From an uncultured Verrucomicrobia subdivision 3 bacterium (GTDB taxonomy: Bacteria > Verrucomicrobiota > Verrucomicrobiia > Limisphaerales > UBA11358): a stretch of DNA of 64,000 nt. How positions within the stretch are numbered: the stretch's first letter is position 1; the number at the start of each line of letters is the position of its first letter. Below, one piece after another: positions 63,509 to 64,000 of the stretch. The stretch covers positions 1 to 64,000 of the forward strand of contig CAILMI010000009.1 in NCBI GenBank assembly GCA_903835255.1. The letters are read 5' to 3'. The notes beneath the pieces are model-generated. The model did no database searches, was not told where the DNA came from, and saw only the letters and a list, made by a program, of their open reading frames with translations. Position numbers and translations under genes: made by a program.

Positions 63509-64000
63509 TCACTTCATCGCCGCATAGACGTGATGCACGTCGTCGTGGTCGTCGAGGGCATTGAGGAAATCCACCACATCCTTGTGCGACGCGGCGTCCA
63601 GTTCGCGGAATTCCTTGGCCACGTAGCGCATCTCCGAGGCGGTCACATTCCAGCCCGCGGCCTTCAGCGCCTTGGAAACGGCGTCCAGCTCCTTGATGGT
63701 GGTGAAAAAGCGCGCGCCCTTCTGTCCGGCGGGAACCTCCTCTGCCTCCAGCGGCTCCACTTCATTGGCGCCGGCCTCAATCGCATCGCCCTCGGCATCG
63801 CGGCTCGCGTCGGCATGGGTGGCCTCGACCACGCCGAGGTGGTTGAAGAAAAACCCGATGCTGCCGGGCTGGCCCATGGAGCCGGCTTTGAACAGGTTGC
63901 GGATCTCCGGGGCGGTGCGGTTGCGATTGTCGGTCAGGCATTCCACGATGACGGGGATCTTGTGCGGCGCGTAGCCCTCATAGACGACGGTCTCGTAGCT
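63509..64000 (-). CDS. yebC: YebC/PmpR family regulatory protein (5' end outside window)
   Basis: The minus-strand frame is open to the window edge, giving 163 residues of the C-terminal two thirds: YEGYAPHKIPVIVECLTDNR, NRTAPEIRNLFKAGSMGQPG, GARFFTTIKELDAVSKALK. YebC/TACO1 proteins act in translation of difficult sequences or as regulators. The ATG-like internal start at 63946 is not the true one. It ends convergently with the helicase; the 168-base gap shows nothing else. Confidence 0.9.
   Translation of the reverse strand, partial: SYETVVYEGYAPHKIPVIVECLTDNRNRTAPEIRNLFKAGSMGQPGSIGFFFNHLGVVEATHADASRDAEGDAIEAGANEVEPLEAEEVPAGQKGARFFTTIKELDAVSKALKAAGWNVTASEMRYVAKEFRELDAASHKDVVDFLNALDDHDDVHHVYAAMK

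Overview
The window is a GC-rich piece of bacterial chromosome that reads most naturally as Verrucomicrobiota (PVC group). The indicators are a pseudopilin with an H-X9-DG motif, a PIN-PhoH protein, membrane transferases with TPR tails, a long sigma-70, very few Shine-Dalgarno sequences and many small palindromic repeats. That assignment comes from gene content, not from a marker-gene tree. No rRNA, tRNA, insertion-sequence transposase, prophage or CRISPR array was seen. Both edges cut a gene: a membrane transferase on the left and yebC on the right.

Layout. 1-7 kb: a TPR transferase, a damaged toxin-antitoxin pair, a pseudopilin, and the purine genes purS-purQ-purL (read leftwards). PurL carries two in-frame palindromic repeats, and a 40-bp piece of its 3' end is duplicated 1.5 kb away. 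7-10 kb: zwf, a TPR protein and an ABC ATPase. 10-15 kb: a three-gene leftward set of a YHYH/EF-hand protein and two paralogous exported metallophosphoesterases, with a dispersed repeat making up the 5' end of the last gene. 15-31 kb: housekeeping genes (deoC, PIN-phoH, a HEAT-repeat protein, coiled-coil membrane proteins, ogt, a sugar epimerase, a cell-wall amidase lipoprotein, ubiX/ubiA, murJ, a U32 protein, lysA). 31-34 kb: a squalene/phytoene synthase and, divergently, an M4 metalloprotease with an emfourin-type inhibitor. 34-39 kb: argH, a zinc-ribbon membrane protein, cinA and a REC-histidine kinase.

39-49 kb is the most distinctive region: a leftward operon with staphyloxanthin-like content (CrtN-like desaturase, aldehyde dehydrogenase, CrtP/CrtN-like oxidase, PlsC-type acyltransferase, glycosyltransferase fused to a redoxin-like domain). 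Divergent from it are a MerR regulator with a B12-binding domain (CarH/LitR type), a small DUF2892 membrane protein and an SRPBCC protein. The regulator keeps the B12-ligand histidine but has lost both histidines that make CarH a light switch. The shared promoter region holds several TTGTCYAA-type sites. With the synthase at 31 kb, this can make and decorate a C30 carotenoid under cobalamin-linked control.

49-64 kb: bioD, a repeat-rich gap, a RodZ-like protein, pgsA, apgM and ygfZ, then a strong c-di-AMP (ydaO-yuaA) riboswitch candidate with its promoter in front of a KimA-like APC potassium transporter. rpoD (with a good intrinsic terminator), trpA, a sensorless histidine kinase, ribBA, a RhlE-type helicase and partial yebC follow. 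A family of MITE-like elements with ends close to TTAAACCCGAATTCYGAA lies in several intergenic gaps.
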